Part shown: piece by piece, positions 21,164 to 29,402 of the stretch | How the letters are laid out: each line of letters begins with the position of its first letter | Position numbering within the stretch: position 1 is the first letter of the stretch | Assembly: GCF_021228795.1 (NCBI RefSeq) | Contig: NZ_CP089309.1 | Span: 3,841,501 to 3,905,500, forward strand | Length of the DNA stretch: 64,000 bases | Origin: Thiocapsa bogorovii | GTDB lineage: Bacteria > Pseudomonadota > Gammaproteobacteria > Chromatiales > Chromatiaceae | Reading direction: 5' to 3' | Position numbers and translations under genes: made by a program | Notes under the pieces: model-generated | The model's input: only the letters and a program-made list of their open reading frames with translations | What the model was told of the DNA's origin: nothing | Databases searched by the model: none

Positions 21164-22252
21164 TCAACCCTTCCGCGAGACGAACCAGACATTCATCGGG
21201 TCATGCGGAAGCACATGCCGCTCGATCTCCGCGAAGCCGGCTTCGCGCAGCATCCCCTCCGCGGTCTCCCAACCCCACATGGTGCCGAGTCCCTCTCCGC
21301 CTTGTCCGAGCGAGACGGGCGTGCAGTGGACGCAGGAGATCGCATAAAGCAGCGATGCCATCGGAAAGTCGAGATTCTTCTCCAGGTGTGCGGAGCCGCC
21401 GATGTCCTGCATCAGATAGACACCGCCGGGACGCAGCGCCCCGCAGAGGCGTCTCAAGAGGTCCCGGGGGTCTTTCTGATCGTGCACCGCATCGAAGGAG
21501 ACGACGAAGTCGTACCGCTCCCGCTCCTGGAAGTGGCTCAGGTCCCGCACTTCGAAACGGACGTTCTCCGTTCCGTTCGCCCGTGCGTCGCGCGTCGCAT
21601 CCGCGATGGCGTCGGGACAGAGGTCGTAGCCGGTAAAGCGGCTGCGCGGATAACGCTGCGCCATCGCGATCAGGGCCCGGCCACGTGCGCAGCCGGCGTC
21701 CAAGACCTCGATCCCGGCCTCGAGGCGCCGGTTGAGTCCGGGGACCAGCGGGAGCAGCGTGTCGAAGAGCTGCGCGACCACGGTCTGGTTGCTGTCCTCG
21801 CACATCACCTGGTGAAAGTCCGGGAAGTCGCCGTAGCCCAGACCATCCCCGGTCTCGAAGCAGGCGAGTGTGCGATCCTGGACCTGGCCCATCAGGGTCA
21901 CATACTGGGCGTAGACGGCGAAGTTGCCGATGATCCCGTCGCGCGTGAGGCACGCGGCATGCTCGGCCGGCAGCGTGTAGGTTCGACGCACCGGGTCGTA
22001 CCGGACGATGCGACCGGTGGTCATGGCCGCAAGCCATTCGCGCACATAGCGCTCCGACAGTCCCGCCTCCGAGGCGATGCGGTGGCTGGTGCTCGGCGGC
22101 AGCTTGGCCATGAGGTCGAGCAACCCGGTGCGGTGTCCGATCGAGAGCATGACGGCGACGGCACCGGAGTCGAGGATCTGCCCGATGCGCTCGGCAAAGG
22201 TTTCGGCGTCTTGTTGATCGAAGGTCGGTTTCTCTGCGAGTGACAGTGACAT
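21164..22252 (-). CDS. SAM-dependent class I methyltransferase with N-terminal winged helix
   Basis: 362 residues. The N-terminal 100 residues resemble the winged-helix dimerisation domain of O-methyltransferase-like proteins (STSHRIASEAGLSERYVREWL). The C-terminal half carries the SAM motif VLDAGCARGRALIAMA, the acidic residue of YDLCPDAI, and YDFVVSFDAVHD. The substrate is unknown. A GGAG lies 8 bp upstream of ATG 22252. It is divergent from the GlxA-type regulator about 110 bp away, so that regulator may control it. Confidence 0.85.
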   Translation of the reverse strand: MSLSLAEKPTFDQQDAETFAERIGQILDSGAVAVMLSIGHRTGLLDLMAKLPPSTSHRIASEAGLSERYVREWLAAMTTGRIVRYDPVRRTYTLPAEHAACLTRDGIIGNFAVYAQYVTLMGQVQDRTLACFETGDGLGYGDFPDFHQVMCEDSNQTVVAQLFDTLLPLVPGLNRRLEAGIEVLDAGCARGRALIAMAQRYPRSRFTGYDLCPDAIADATRDARANGTENVRFEVRDLSHFQERERYDFVVSFDAVHDQKDPRDLLRRLCGALRPGGVYLMQDIGGSAHLEKNLDFPMASLLYAISCVHCTPVSLGQGGEGLGTMWGWETAEGMLREAGFAEIERHVLPHDPMNVWFVSRKG

Positions 22253-22360
22253 GGTTGTGCTCCGGCGTTGTTGGCGGGGTAGGCTCAGGATCCTCCGGAT
22301 CGCCGGGTCGCGGCAGAGGCATGCTGGACAAAAACGGGGCATTTCGGTCAAGATTTTACG

Positions 22361-23401
22361 ATGAGCCGCGAGCGACACCCGGCACCTGTGTCCGTGAGCC
22401 TGCTGGCGTTGCCTGAAAGCATGCCGGCTGCACTCTATGGCCTGTTCGAGGTCTTCTCCTCGGTCGGTGTGACCTGGTCCGAGCTGACCGGCGAGCCGGC
22501 CGCCGCCGCCCGTCTCGATGTGCAGATCCTCGCCGCCCGTGCTACACCCTTCCCGAGTCCCTTGGGCATCCCGATCGCCCCGCACGCAGGCATCGATACG
22601 GTCACCGAGACCGATATCATCGTCGTCACCGACTTGGCCCTTGCCGCCGACAGCGATCCGCGCGGTCGCTGGCCGGAGGAAGCGCGCTGGCTGCGCGAGC
22701 GCTACCGCTCCGGCGCAACCCTCTGCTCGGTCTGCACCGGCTCCGTCCTACTGGCCGATGCCGGCCTGCTCGACGGCCAGGAGGCGACCAGTCATTGGAG
22801 CGTCACGGGTCTCTTCAAGCACTACTACGCCGGGGTGCGATTGCGTCCGGAACGCATCCTCTCTCTGAGCGGAGAAGACGGACGCATCGTCACCAGCGGC
22901 GGTGCGGCTGCTTGGGAGGATCTGGCGCTGTATTTGGTTGCCCGGTTTTGCGGCGAGGCCGAGGCGGTGCGCCTGGCCAAGCTCTTCCTGTTCGGCGATC
23001 GCAGCGAAGGCCAGATGCTCTACGCCGCCGGTGCGCGGCCTCGACGTCATGAGGACGCCGTCATTGCACGCTGCCAGGCGTGGATCGCCGAGCACTACAG
23101 CCTCGACAATCCGGTGGCCCGTCTTGTCGCCGAGTCCGGTCTCGCCGAGCGCACCTTCAAACGACGCTTCCAGGCTGCAACCGGCTACTCGCCGGTCGAG
23201 TATGTCCAGACCCTACGGGTCGAGGAGGCCAAGCACCTGCTGGAGACCACCAGCGAGACCACCGATCTGATCGCCCATCGTGTCGGTTACGAGGATCCAA
23301 CCTTTTTCCGGCGGCTCTTCAAACGGCGGACCGGCGTCACCCCGGCACGCTATCGACAGCGTTTTCAATCGATCGGCAAGCTCCCTCGCGGGTCATGCTG
23401 A
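22361..23401 (+). CDS. GlxA family AraC-type transcriptional regulator with DJ-1/PfpI domain
   Basis: 346 residues. The N-terminal half is a class I glutamine-amidotransferase-like (DJ-1/PfpI) domain with the elbow cysteine in CTGSVLLADAGLLDG and TSGGAAAWEDL. The C-terminal half has two AraC/XylS helix-turn-helix motifs (VARLVAESGLAERTFKRRF and DLIAHRVGYEDPTFFRRLF). The family senses small molecules through the N-terminal domain; the ligand is unknown. It is divergent from the methyltransferase gene. Confidence 0.92.
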   Translation: MSRERHPAPVSVSLLALPESMPAALYGLFEVFSSVGVTWSELTGEPAAAARLDVQILAARATPFPSPLGIPIAPHAGIDTVTETDIIVVTDLALAADSDPRGRWPEEARWLRERYRSGATLCSVCTGSVLLADAGLLDGQEATSHWSVTGLFKHYYAGVRLRPERILSLSGEDGRIVTSGGAAAWEDLALYLVARFCGEAEAVRLAKLFLFGDRSEGQMLYAAGARPRRHEDAVIARCQAWIAEHYSLDNPVARLVAESGLAERTFKRRFQAATGYSPVEYVQTLRVEEAKHLLETTSETTDLIAHRVGYEDPTFFRRLFKRRTGVTPARYRQRFQSIGKLPRGSC

Positions 23402-23551
23402 GCCCCCAACGGATCGCGCCTGAGACGCGACGGCGCATTCCCTCCGGACGTTCACGCCGGCCTCACCGCCCGATGCAGTGCGCTCGGTCGCCGGTCTGGT
23501 GCGCGTTGTCGAATATCCGGACGCGATGCGTGGTAACGCCTGACCCGGACG

Positions 23552-24302
23552 ATGGACCTCTGGTCAGCGTGCCGCGAAACGATCCACATTGGTCCCCTCG
23601 GCGGCGATCTGCTGCGTATGGTCGAGAGCCAGCAACAGATCGCGACGACCTCGCTGGTCGATGGCCTAGCCGAGCAGGCCTTGCTCGAGGAGCTGATCGA
23701 GCGCTCCAAGCCACCGCTGCGATCCGGAACCGAGCGTCTCCATGATCTGCTTGCCACCCCGTTCCGCTATCCACCGCTCCGTCACGGCTTGCGCTTCGGG
23801 ACGCGTTTCGAGCCGAGTCTGCTCTACGGTGCGCGCGCACTCCCGACCCTGCTCGCCGAGGTCGCCTTCGATCGCTTCCTGTTTTGGCCCGCGATGGAGG
23901 TTCACCCGCCATCGGGCCAACTGCTGACCCAACACACCCAGTTTCGTGCGCGTTGGCGAAGCGAGCGCGGTGTCCGTATGCAGGCGCCGCCCTGCGCGAC
24001 CTACGAGATACAACTGCGTCACCCGAGCGACTATGAAGTCTGTCAACGTCTCGGAAGCGCGTTGCGCGAGAACGGTGTCGTTGCCTTCGAGTTTCTCTCG
24101 GCCCGCGACCCGGATCGCGGCATCAACGTTGCGCTGCTTGAGCCGGAGGCATTGACGACGGGCCCCGCTCGGCGTCCGCGCCTGGCTGTGCGAGACCCGT
24201 CCCGATCGCATTCTCTTCGTCTGCGAGGACGAGCCCGAGTTGTATGTTCTTCCGGTCGATCTCTTCACCGTCGATGGTTCACTGCCGCTCCCGGCGGGTT
24301 GA
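23552..24302 (+). pseudogene. RES-domain toxin gene, frameshifted near the 3' end
   Basis: RES domains are NAD+ phosphorylase or NADase-like toxins, normally paired with an Xre/MbcA-like antitoxin. Seen: TTSLVDGLAEQALLEELIE, then the RES core PFRYPPLRHGLRFGTRFEP and LYGARALPTLLAEVAFDRFL. After residue about 205 the frame turns into Arg-rich nonsense. The true C-terminus (RAWLCETRPDRILFVCEDEP, ending SLPLPAG-stop at 24302) lies one frame over. One extra C in the C4 run at 24163-24166 explains the shift. No antitoxin gene is visible in the 150 bp upstream. A sequencing error in the homopolymer is possible. Confidence 0.75.
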
Positions 24303-24326
24303 CGACGGTGCCGTCGCACTCGCCAC

Positions 24327-26087
24327 TTAAAGTTCCAATCTCGCCAGGGTTTTGATAAGGCGCTGTTGCTGATCTCGGTCAGTCATGGGGTAGGTCTCCA
24401 GCCAAGTGTCGGTCGAAAAATCAGGATGAATGGCGCGAATCTCTTCCGCTTCCCACTCTGCGTCCTGGTGCTCCCCTCCGAGCTCGAGGGCGGCCGCGAG
24501 AAAGACGCGGACTTCCAGGACCTCGGGGTTTCGCATGGCCGCCTCACGCAGGTTGATCAGGGCCTGGACCTGGTCGTCGATAAAGAAATAGGCCCGTCCG
24601 AGGATCATGTAGTAGAGATAACCGGCACTCGGATTGAGCTGGATGGCGGCCCTGGCGAGCGGAATGGTGCTTCGAGGCCGGCCGGAATAGGTCTCGATGC
24701 CGCCTTTAAGCGCCAAGGCGTCGGCAAACCCGGGGTCAAGACGAAGCGCTTGATCGAGATGTGTCCATGCCTCTTGGTGCCGCCGCTGTTGGACCTTCAC
24801 ATAGCCGAGTGTCCAATAGACCTCCGGGAGGTTCGGGTCGATCTCCGCGGCCGTCTCGGCCATCGTCAACGCCCGCTCGAGCGCGGCTGTGCCGCCGCCG
24901 GTCCACTGATTACGGTACGCGTAGGCATATGTGAGTGCGAGCCCCGCGTAGGCGCGGGCGAATCCGGGGTCTTTCCTGATCGCTTGTAGGTAGAGATCCC
25001 GTGCGCGTCTGTTTTGGTCCTCGCGGCGCACCAGAAGCTGGGACTGCGCGCGCAGGAAGAGGTCGTAGGCCTCCACGGATCGGGTGTAGCGATGCGCGAC
25101 CCGATTCTTCTCGACCTCGCTCAGCGTCACCAAAAGGGCTTTTGCCAATCTGTTCCGAATGTCTTGTTGAACCTCGAACAGATTCTCGAACGGTTGGTCG
25201 TAGCGTTCGACGGACAATTGGCGACCGCTGCTCGCATCCGTGAGGCGGACCTCGGCCCGGATGCGATCGCCCACGCGTTGCACGCCACCCCAGACCTCGT
25301 AGCGAATGCCGGGGGATGCGGTCTCTTTGACGTCCGCCGCGTTGTTCCGGCTCCCTGCACCCGTCACGGACAACCCCGAGAGCTGCGACAAGTCGGCGAT
25401 GAGGTCGGCCGTGAGACCACGCGCGAGATAGAGCTGGTCCGGATCGTCGCCCAAGACATCGAAAGGCAGGACCAAGACGCGGGTCATCGTCGACGGGACG
25501 GGATGGGTCGGACCGCTCGATTCCTGTGTTTCGCCGGGTGCGCCGACGGGCCCGCCGAAAGGCCCGAGCACCCGGAAATAGAATAGAAACGAGGCCAAGA
25601 CCCCCACCCCGAGAAGGATCACAAGCAGCAGACGTCGCCGAGAACCGAGCGGTCGCGTGATCCGATCGAGCCCCTCGCGTCGCGAGCTCTCGGTCGGATC
25701 GGCCCGTTCAGCCTCGGCGACAAACCGGTAACCCCGTTTGGGCACGGTCTGGATGTATCTCGGGTTGCGGGGATCGTCCCCCAATGCCTGGCGCAACTTG
25801 GTGACCGTCTTGGTCACGGCGTCGTAACCCACCAAGGCACCGCGCCAAACGTCGCGTTCCAGCTCCTCCCGAGATACCACCTCGCCCGAGCGCCCGGCGA
25901 AGTAGACCAGCACATCCATCACCTTGGGCTCGACCCGGACCAGCTCGGTGCCCCGGCCCAGAAGACCTCCCTTCGGATCGACCGACCAGAGACCGACCCG
26001 AAAGCCATCCTCTCCCCGTGTGGCGGGAGAGATGCCGGAACCTTGCGGGTCGGGCATGGGTTCTGACGCAGTCTCGGGTTCGCTCAT
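24327..26087 (-). CDS. CadC/ToxR-like transmembrane regulator with TPR domain
   Basis: 586 residues. Order of domains: OmpR/PhoB-type winged helix at about 25-120 (VEPKVMDVLVYFAGRSGEVV, DAVTKTVTKLRQALGDDPRN and the wing YIQTVPKRGYRFVA), one transmembrane helix at about 152-172, a TolB-like periplasmic segment (RVLVLPFDVLGDDPDQLYLA), then tetratricopeptide repeats to the C-terminus. This is the architecture of membrane-embedded one-component regulators that sense a periplasmic signal. The target is unknown. It is divergent from a small secreted-protein gene about 200 bp away. Confidence 0.88.
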   Translation of the reverse strand: MSEPETASEPMPDPQGSGISPATRGEDGFRVGLWSVDPKGGLLGRGTELVRVEPKVMDVLVYFAGRSGEVVSREELERDVWRGALVGYDAVTKTVTKLRQALGDDPRNPRYIQTVPKRGYRFVAEAERADPTESSRREGLDRITRPLGSRRRLLLVILLGVGVLASFLFYFRVLGPFGGPVGAPGETQESSGPTHPVPSTMTRVLVLPFDVLGDDPDQLYLARGLTADLIADLSQLSGLSVTGAGSRNNAADVKETASPGIRYEVWGGVQRVGDRIRAEVRLTDASSGRQLSVERYDQPFENLFEVQQDIRNRLAKALLVTLSEVEKNRVAHRYTRSVEAYDLFLRAQSQLLVRREDQNRRARDLYLQAIRKDPGFARAYAGLALTYAYAYRNQWTGGGTAALERALTMAETAAEIDPNLPEVYWTLGYVKVQQRRHQEAWTHLDQALRLDPGFADALALKGGIETYSGRPRSTIPLARAAIQLNPSAGYLYYMILGRAYFFIDDQVQALINLREAAMRNPEVLEVRVFLAAALELGGEHQDAEWEAEEIRAIHPDFSTDTWLETYPMTDRDQQQRLIKTLARLEL

Positions 26088-26283
26088 GGCTATGAGTCTA
26101 GCCGACGGAGAAACGACGAAATGCCCGGCGGAAGATCATCCGACTTTCGGCGTGTTTTCGTCAGGACAATGTGTGCCGATTCGCCTATTCCTGAAGACAA
26201 CCCCCGCCGTTCGGCACGCCCGGCGATGCCCTATCGGACTCGGACGGAGGGATCCATCGACCACCGGAGAAGAGGACACGACC

Positions 26284-26607
26284 ATGATGAAGCTCCCCCT
26301 AATTGTCGGTCTGTCGTTTGCGACGTTCGAAGGCTTTGCCATCTGCACACCCGATCCGCCGGAGATCGGCGACATCGGCCCCGTCTCGGAGCTGGTCTGC
26401 CGCGATCTGAAGCAGCGCTTTCCGGATTCAACCACGGCTGTCGAGAATCGGACCATCCGCTCGCCCGAAAGGGTCGAGATCCTGGTCTCGGTCGACGGCG
26501 AGCCGATGGTTCTCGGCTATGAGCTTGACGGGTTTGTCTGGGAGGCCATGCCGTCGCAGGAGGGATCGGAGGAGGGTTATGCGTCGGTCGAGAGGAGCGG
26601 CCGATAG
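26284..26607 (+). CDS. Small putatively secreted protein of unknown function
   Basis: 107 residues from ATG 26284, preceded by a purine-rich GGAGAAGAGG. Seen: a weakly hydrophobic N-terminus (MMKLPLIVGLSFATFEGFA) that may be a signal peptide, followed by an acidic domain with two cysteines (ICTPDPPE and ELVCRDL). No family was recognised. It is divergent from the CadC-like regulator and could be under its control. An upstream in-frame extension to 25924 runs through the regulator gene on the other strand and is not credible. Confidence 0.6.
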   Translation: MMKLPLIVGLSFATFEGFAICTPDPPEIGDIGPVSELVCRDLKQRFPDSTTAVENRTIRSPERVEILVSVDGEPMVLGYELDGFVWEAMPSQEGSEEGYASVERSGR

Positions 26608-26626
26608 TGGTCGACGCCGGGGTGCG

Positions 26627-27619
26627 CTATGTCCCCGGCGTCGTGGGCGGAAAGGCCTTGGCATAGGCTGCGCCGAGTCGCGGATCGTCGCGCTCGGCGA
26701 CCACGCCGCCAAGGCGTTTCCGCAGTCGCGCATTATTGCGGTAGGCGCCCAGCTCGGCGATCGCGACCTCTGCGCTCGCGCGATCCGCATACTCGACAAT
26801 CGCGACGAGCCAATCGAGCGCCGCCTCGCTGCGGTGCAGCGCCGCCGCCCTCAGCAGCAGATGCTGCGCACCGCGCTTGAGGGGCTCGGCGTCCCAGCAG
26901 GTGCGCAACAGGTCCAAGGCGCCGTCGAGCCGCGATTCCCCGAGCGCGAGTGCGGCGAGTCCGTTGATCTCCGTGCTCGGCGTGACGAGGAAACCGCCGA
27001 CGAAGTCGAGTGCATCCTCCCCGGCGACCTGCAAGAGTGCGACAAGACAGTCGCCCGCGACCTCCGGCTCCGGATCGCCGCCGAGCGCTTTGGAGCGCAG
27101 CACCGCTTCGGCCGCCAGGGGTTGGGTGCAGGCGATCGCACGCGCAGCGCCGCTGCGCGCATGTGGCTCCGGGTCGTAGAGCAGGTTGACCAAATGGATC
27201 AAGGCGCGCGGATCGCTCGTAGCGGCAAGGCCGATGGCGCAGCTCACGCGCAGATCGACGGCCGTGTCGACGTTGCCGCCCCACACCGGCTCGGGTTGGC
27301 GATAGCGGATGCCGGCAATGTAGAAGCCGGCATCCTGACTGTCCAGCGCGACCAGCGCGCGCACGATGGCGCCCTTGGCGGTGCACCCTGGGTCGCGCTT
27401 CGCCGGATCTTCCAGAAAACGCCGATAGGCCGCGATCAAGTCCGGCTCGAGCGCGTAGAACAGCCGATCACCGGCCAGCTCCGCGGCCTTCGCGACCATC
27501 AGGTGATGCCGATCCGCCAATGCCTCTCTTGCAGCGGCCAGCACGCGTTCCGGGATCTCCCGATCGCAGAGCGACCGGAAGGCGTCTGTCTGATCGCGGA
27601 TGTCGCGGCGTGGGGCCAT
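26627..27619 (-). CDS. HEAT-repeat domain protein
   Basis: 330 residues, predicted all-alpha. Seen: repeated helical pairs of the HEAT/PBS-lyase type (DLRVSCAIGLAATSDPRALI, HARSGAARAIACTQPLAAEA, EINGLAALALGESRLDGALD). The N-terminal segment (DAFRSLCDREIPERVLAAAREAL) is also helical. No catalytic motif, signal peptide or membrane segment was seen, so it is probably a cytoplasmic protein-protein interaction scaffold. It is convergent with the small secreted-protein gene, separated by 19 bp. Confidence 0.8.
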   Translation of the reverse strand: MAPRRDIRDQTDAFRSLCDREIPERVLAAAREALADRHHLMVAKAAELAGDRLFYALEPDLIAAYRRFLEDPAKRDPGCTAKGAIVRALVALDSQDAGFYIAGIRYRQPEPVWGGNVDTAVDLRVSCAIGLAATSDPRALIHLVNLLYDPEPHARSGAARAIACTQPLAAEAVLRSKALGGDPEPEVAGDCLVALLQVAGEDALDFVGGFLVTPSTEINGLAALALGESRLDGALDLLRTCWDAEPLKRGAQHLLLRAAALHRSEAALDWLVAIVEYADRASAEVAIAELGAYRNNARLRKRLGGVVAERDDPRLGAAYAKAFPPTTPGT

Positions 27620-27823
27620 GTATGTATGCTTCCGAAGCGGTGTGATAACTGTGATCTATCGGCCTGACAACCGTAGCACGCGTCCACCTCGGAGCCTCGC
27701 GATAGCGAATTATCGAGGCCTGTTCTCTTTTCCCCTGCCCTCTCCAAGCAAAATCGCGCAGAATCCCGCTTCCAAAAACCTGGCCTTGATTTTAAGCACG
27801 GGCTGACTTACTGCTCCTTCAGG

Positions 27824-28096
27824 CTAGTACCCCGTTCCACCCTATTTTGCATGCTCAGAGCCCCCCCAAAGGCGCCGGGGCAAGGCACAGTCCGCGGGGA
27901 ATAGTGGATCCTATTTCCAAGGGCTGTAAAGCCGCCCCGGCGCCTTTGGGGGGCTCCCGAAGGGCAAGGCGAGAAGCGTTCGGCGCCGTTGTTGCGCGAG
28001 CTTGAAAGAGGACCACTCTTCCTTCACTCGCGCGCCTAGCCGCCGAACGCTTCTCGCCTTGCTGAGCACGCAAAATAGGGTGGAACGGGGTACTAG
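27824..28096. repeat. 273-bp nested three-stem palindrome (possible MITE-like or cruciform element)
   Basis: The outer arms 27824-27858 and 28062-28096 are reverse complements with 34 of 35 bases paired. Inside lie two adjacent hairpins. The first has arms 27859-27881 and 27934-27955, with one extra C in the C-run and a 52-nt loop that contains its own smaller hairpin. The second has arms 27964-27985 and 28041-28062, a perfect 22 bp with a 55-nt loop. The fold is cloverleaf-like. The right end coincides with the truncated end of the DUF3800 pseudogene. No protein is encoded, and no target duplication was identified. Confidence 0.85.
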
Positions 28097-28521
28097 GGAC
28101 AACATTCACCGTTGCAGTGCCCAGAGGTTGCCAGGTCGGCCTTGTCTCTCACGATGGCATAGAAGTGCACGTTCGCCTTCCGCAGGAGTCCGTAAACCTC
28201 TCGACGGACCTCCGGCAGATCGTCTTTGGCGTGGAAAGCCAGCGTTGTTTTGCGGTTTTCCGGTTGCATCGAAAACACACCTCTGAACCAAGGGTCGGCC
28301 AGTCACGCCGACCTCAAGGTCTCCAACTGTCCAGCCAGATCCTCCGGATCCTCGATCTCCAGCTTGCCGAGCAAGAAGTAACCCGAGCAGCCCTCCTCGC
28401 CGACGATGAACCGGCCTGTGCGATTGAAAAGCGTCGGGTCGCCGGCCTCGTCGACGAAATAGCAGAGGCTGGATTCCGGGGTGTCCGAAAGCGGAGACAG
28501 AGGTCCGTCTTGGTCAGTCAT
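28093..28521 (-). pseudogene. DUF3800 protein gene with in-frame TGA, 3' truncated
   Basis: DUF3800 proteins are predicted RNase H-fold nucleases often found near defence genes. From ATG 28521 the frame encodes SSLCYFVDEAGDPTLFN, GRFIVGEEGCSGYFLLGKLE and LETLRSA, then meets TGA at 28303-28305. The same frame continues with LADPWFRGVFSMQPEN, KTTLAFHAKDDLPEVRREV and FYAIVRDKADLA, so a single nonsense change splits it. Homology ends about 35 bp before the stop at 28093, where the 273-bp palindrome begins. The rest of the gene has been lost. Confidence 0.75.
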
Positions 28522-28617
28522 TCGCGGCGGATCATCAGGCGCAGCTGTGGATTGGCGTTGGTGTCGAGAACGGGCGCTCGATCCGGTGCGCGGCGGCTGC
28601 AATATGAGCTGACGTGA

Positions 28618-29005
28618 TCATTCCGAATGCACCCGTGCGCGAGCCCGCTGAGTGACATTAAACACCCAGCAAGCCGTTCTGTTGCGATCCAGGCCGTTCG
28701 GCTCGATCAGTCCATAGCGCATCTCGACCGCGTAGGGGTTCAACTCATCCAGATGTGCCGCATGCGGTGGTGCGCTGAGTCCCGCATCCTCGAGCAGATC
28801 AAGCAACTCGGCGATGTCGTGAGTGCGACGAAAAAATCACCGCAGCGTGATCAAGGACAGCCTTCAATGCCTTGTCCACCGCCTGCTGGGCATGAAAACC
28901 CGCGAGTGAATCATGCAGGCTCGGATCTGCCGCCAACGTGGCGAATGCCGGTTGACCGTGTTCCGCCGCAGCGAGCAGGATCTCCGCGAGGGTTCGCTCA
29001 ACCAT
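28618..29005 (-). pseudogene. HEPN-domain toxin gene, frameshifted
   Basis: HEPN proteins of this type are toxins or RNases paired with MNT nucleotidyltransferase antitoxins. From ATG 29005 the frame encodes MVERTLAEILLAAAEHGQP and LAGFHAQQAVDKALKAVL, typical HEPN. It then shifts at an A6 run (28831-28836; T6 on the coding strand). Removing one T restores VIFRRTHDIAELLDLLEDAG and HLDELNPYAVEMRYGLIEP, which lie in another frame down to the stop at 28618. The start codon directly follows the MNT gene tail, the usual arrangement. Confidence 0.75.
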
Positions 29006-29055
29006 AGACGGCCCTCCCTTCCCGCAAGGCCCAGAACAAGGCGCTGTCGGTAACC
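28998..29055 (-). pseudogene. C-terminal remnant of MNT-domain nucleotidyltransferase (HEPN partner)
   Basis: The frame ending at the TGA at 28998-29000 reads TDSALFWALREGRAVYG, the typical end of small MNT-fold nucleotidyltransferases encoded just upstream of HEPN genes. Upstream of about 29055 the frame loses this character and the sequence belongs to the helicase-like fragment. Only the last 15-20 codons survive. The 5' limit is approximate. Confidence 0.5.
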
Positions 29056-29169
29056 GCCGATGTGGAAGTTCCAGACGGCGAAGGCTCTCGCGATGCCGCA
29101 CCACTCTTGCTGGTGGCGGAGACCCGTCCAACCTGAAACGCTGTTGTCGACGATGAAGAGATCGCGCAT
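29050..29169 (-). pseudogene. N-terminal fragment resembling PLD-like/helicase defence protein
   Basis: From ATG 29169 the frame begins MRDLFIVDNSVSGWTGLR, continuing EWCGIARAF. I associate this opening with large phospholipase-D-like helicase proteins. After about 35-40 residues the similarity is lost and the sequence joins the MNT remnant. The fragment is too short to function. Family assignment rests on memory of the N-terminal motif only. Confidence 0.4.
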
Positions 29170-29210
29170 CGTGAAGTTCGGAAATCATTCGGAAACTTTG
29201 CCGGTCGCCA

Positions 29211-29243
29211 AAACAAAAAAGGCATGCGTTGCCGCATGCCTTT
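29211..29243 (-). terminator. Terminator of the tRNA-Glu gene
   Basis: An 11-bp perfect stem (29218-29228 with 29233-29243, loop TTGC) is followed on the minus strand by a T-rich run. It lies 8 bp downstream of the tRNA CCA end and is oriented with the tRNA, so it is the native tRNA terminator left on the chromosome side of the insertion. Confidence 0.8.
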
Positions 29244-29251
29244 GCTTTTAT

Positions 29252-29294
29252 TGGCGTCCCCACGGGGGTTCGAACCCCGGTTACCGCTGTGAAA
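29252..29294 (-). other. tRNA-Glu(UUC) 3'-half remnant: predicted left attachment site
   Basis: Read on the minus strand, this is the 3' half of tRNA-Glu from the anticodon loop CTTTCAC through the T-arm GGGGTTCGAACCCC to the encoded CCA. The preceding 5' half (29295-29330) keeps a tRNA-like length and a possible D-stem. Its anticodon stem cannot pair (GAACT against AGCGG) and the acceptor strand has mismatches. The gene is therefore not functional as written. Adjacency to an integrase makes it the likely att site, displaced when an element inserted. Confidence 0.75.
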
Positions 29295-29402
29295 GAGTTC
29301 TATCCTGGACGTCCCAGGATCTTCTGGGACAACAGCAACATTATGATATAGTTTGAGATTTAACGTTTTTCATCCCATACTATCCATCGTGATCCCAGAT
29401 CA

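Noticed and set aside
28303-28305. TGA read as selenocysteine in the DUF3800 gene
   Set aside because: No SECIS-like hairpin was seen after it, the family has no conserved Cys/Sec here, and the gene is truncated anyway.
29252-29330. Intact tRNA-Glu gene on the minus strand
   Set aside because: The length is nearly right and the 3' half matches, but the anticodon stem cannot pair and the acceptor stem is mismatched, so I treat it as a displaced remnant.
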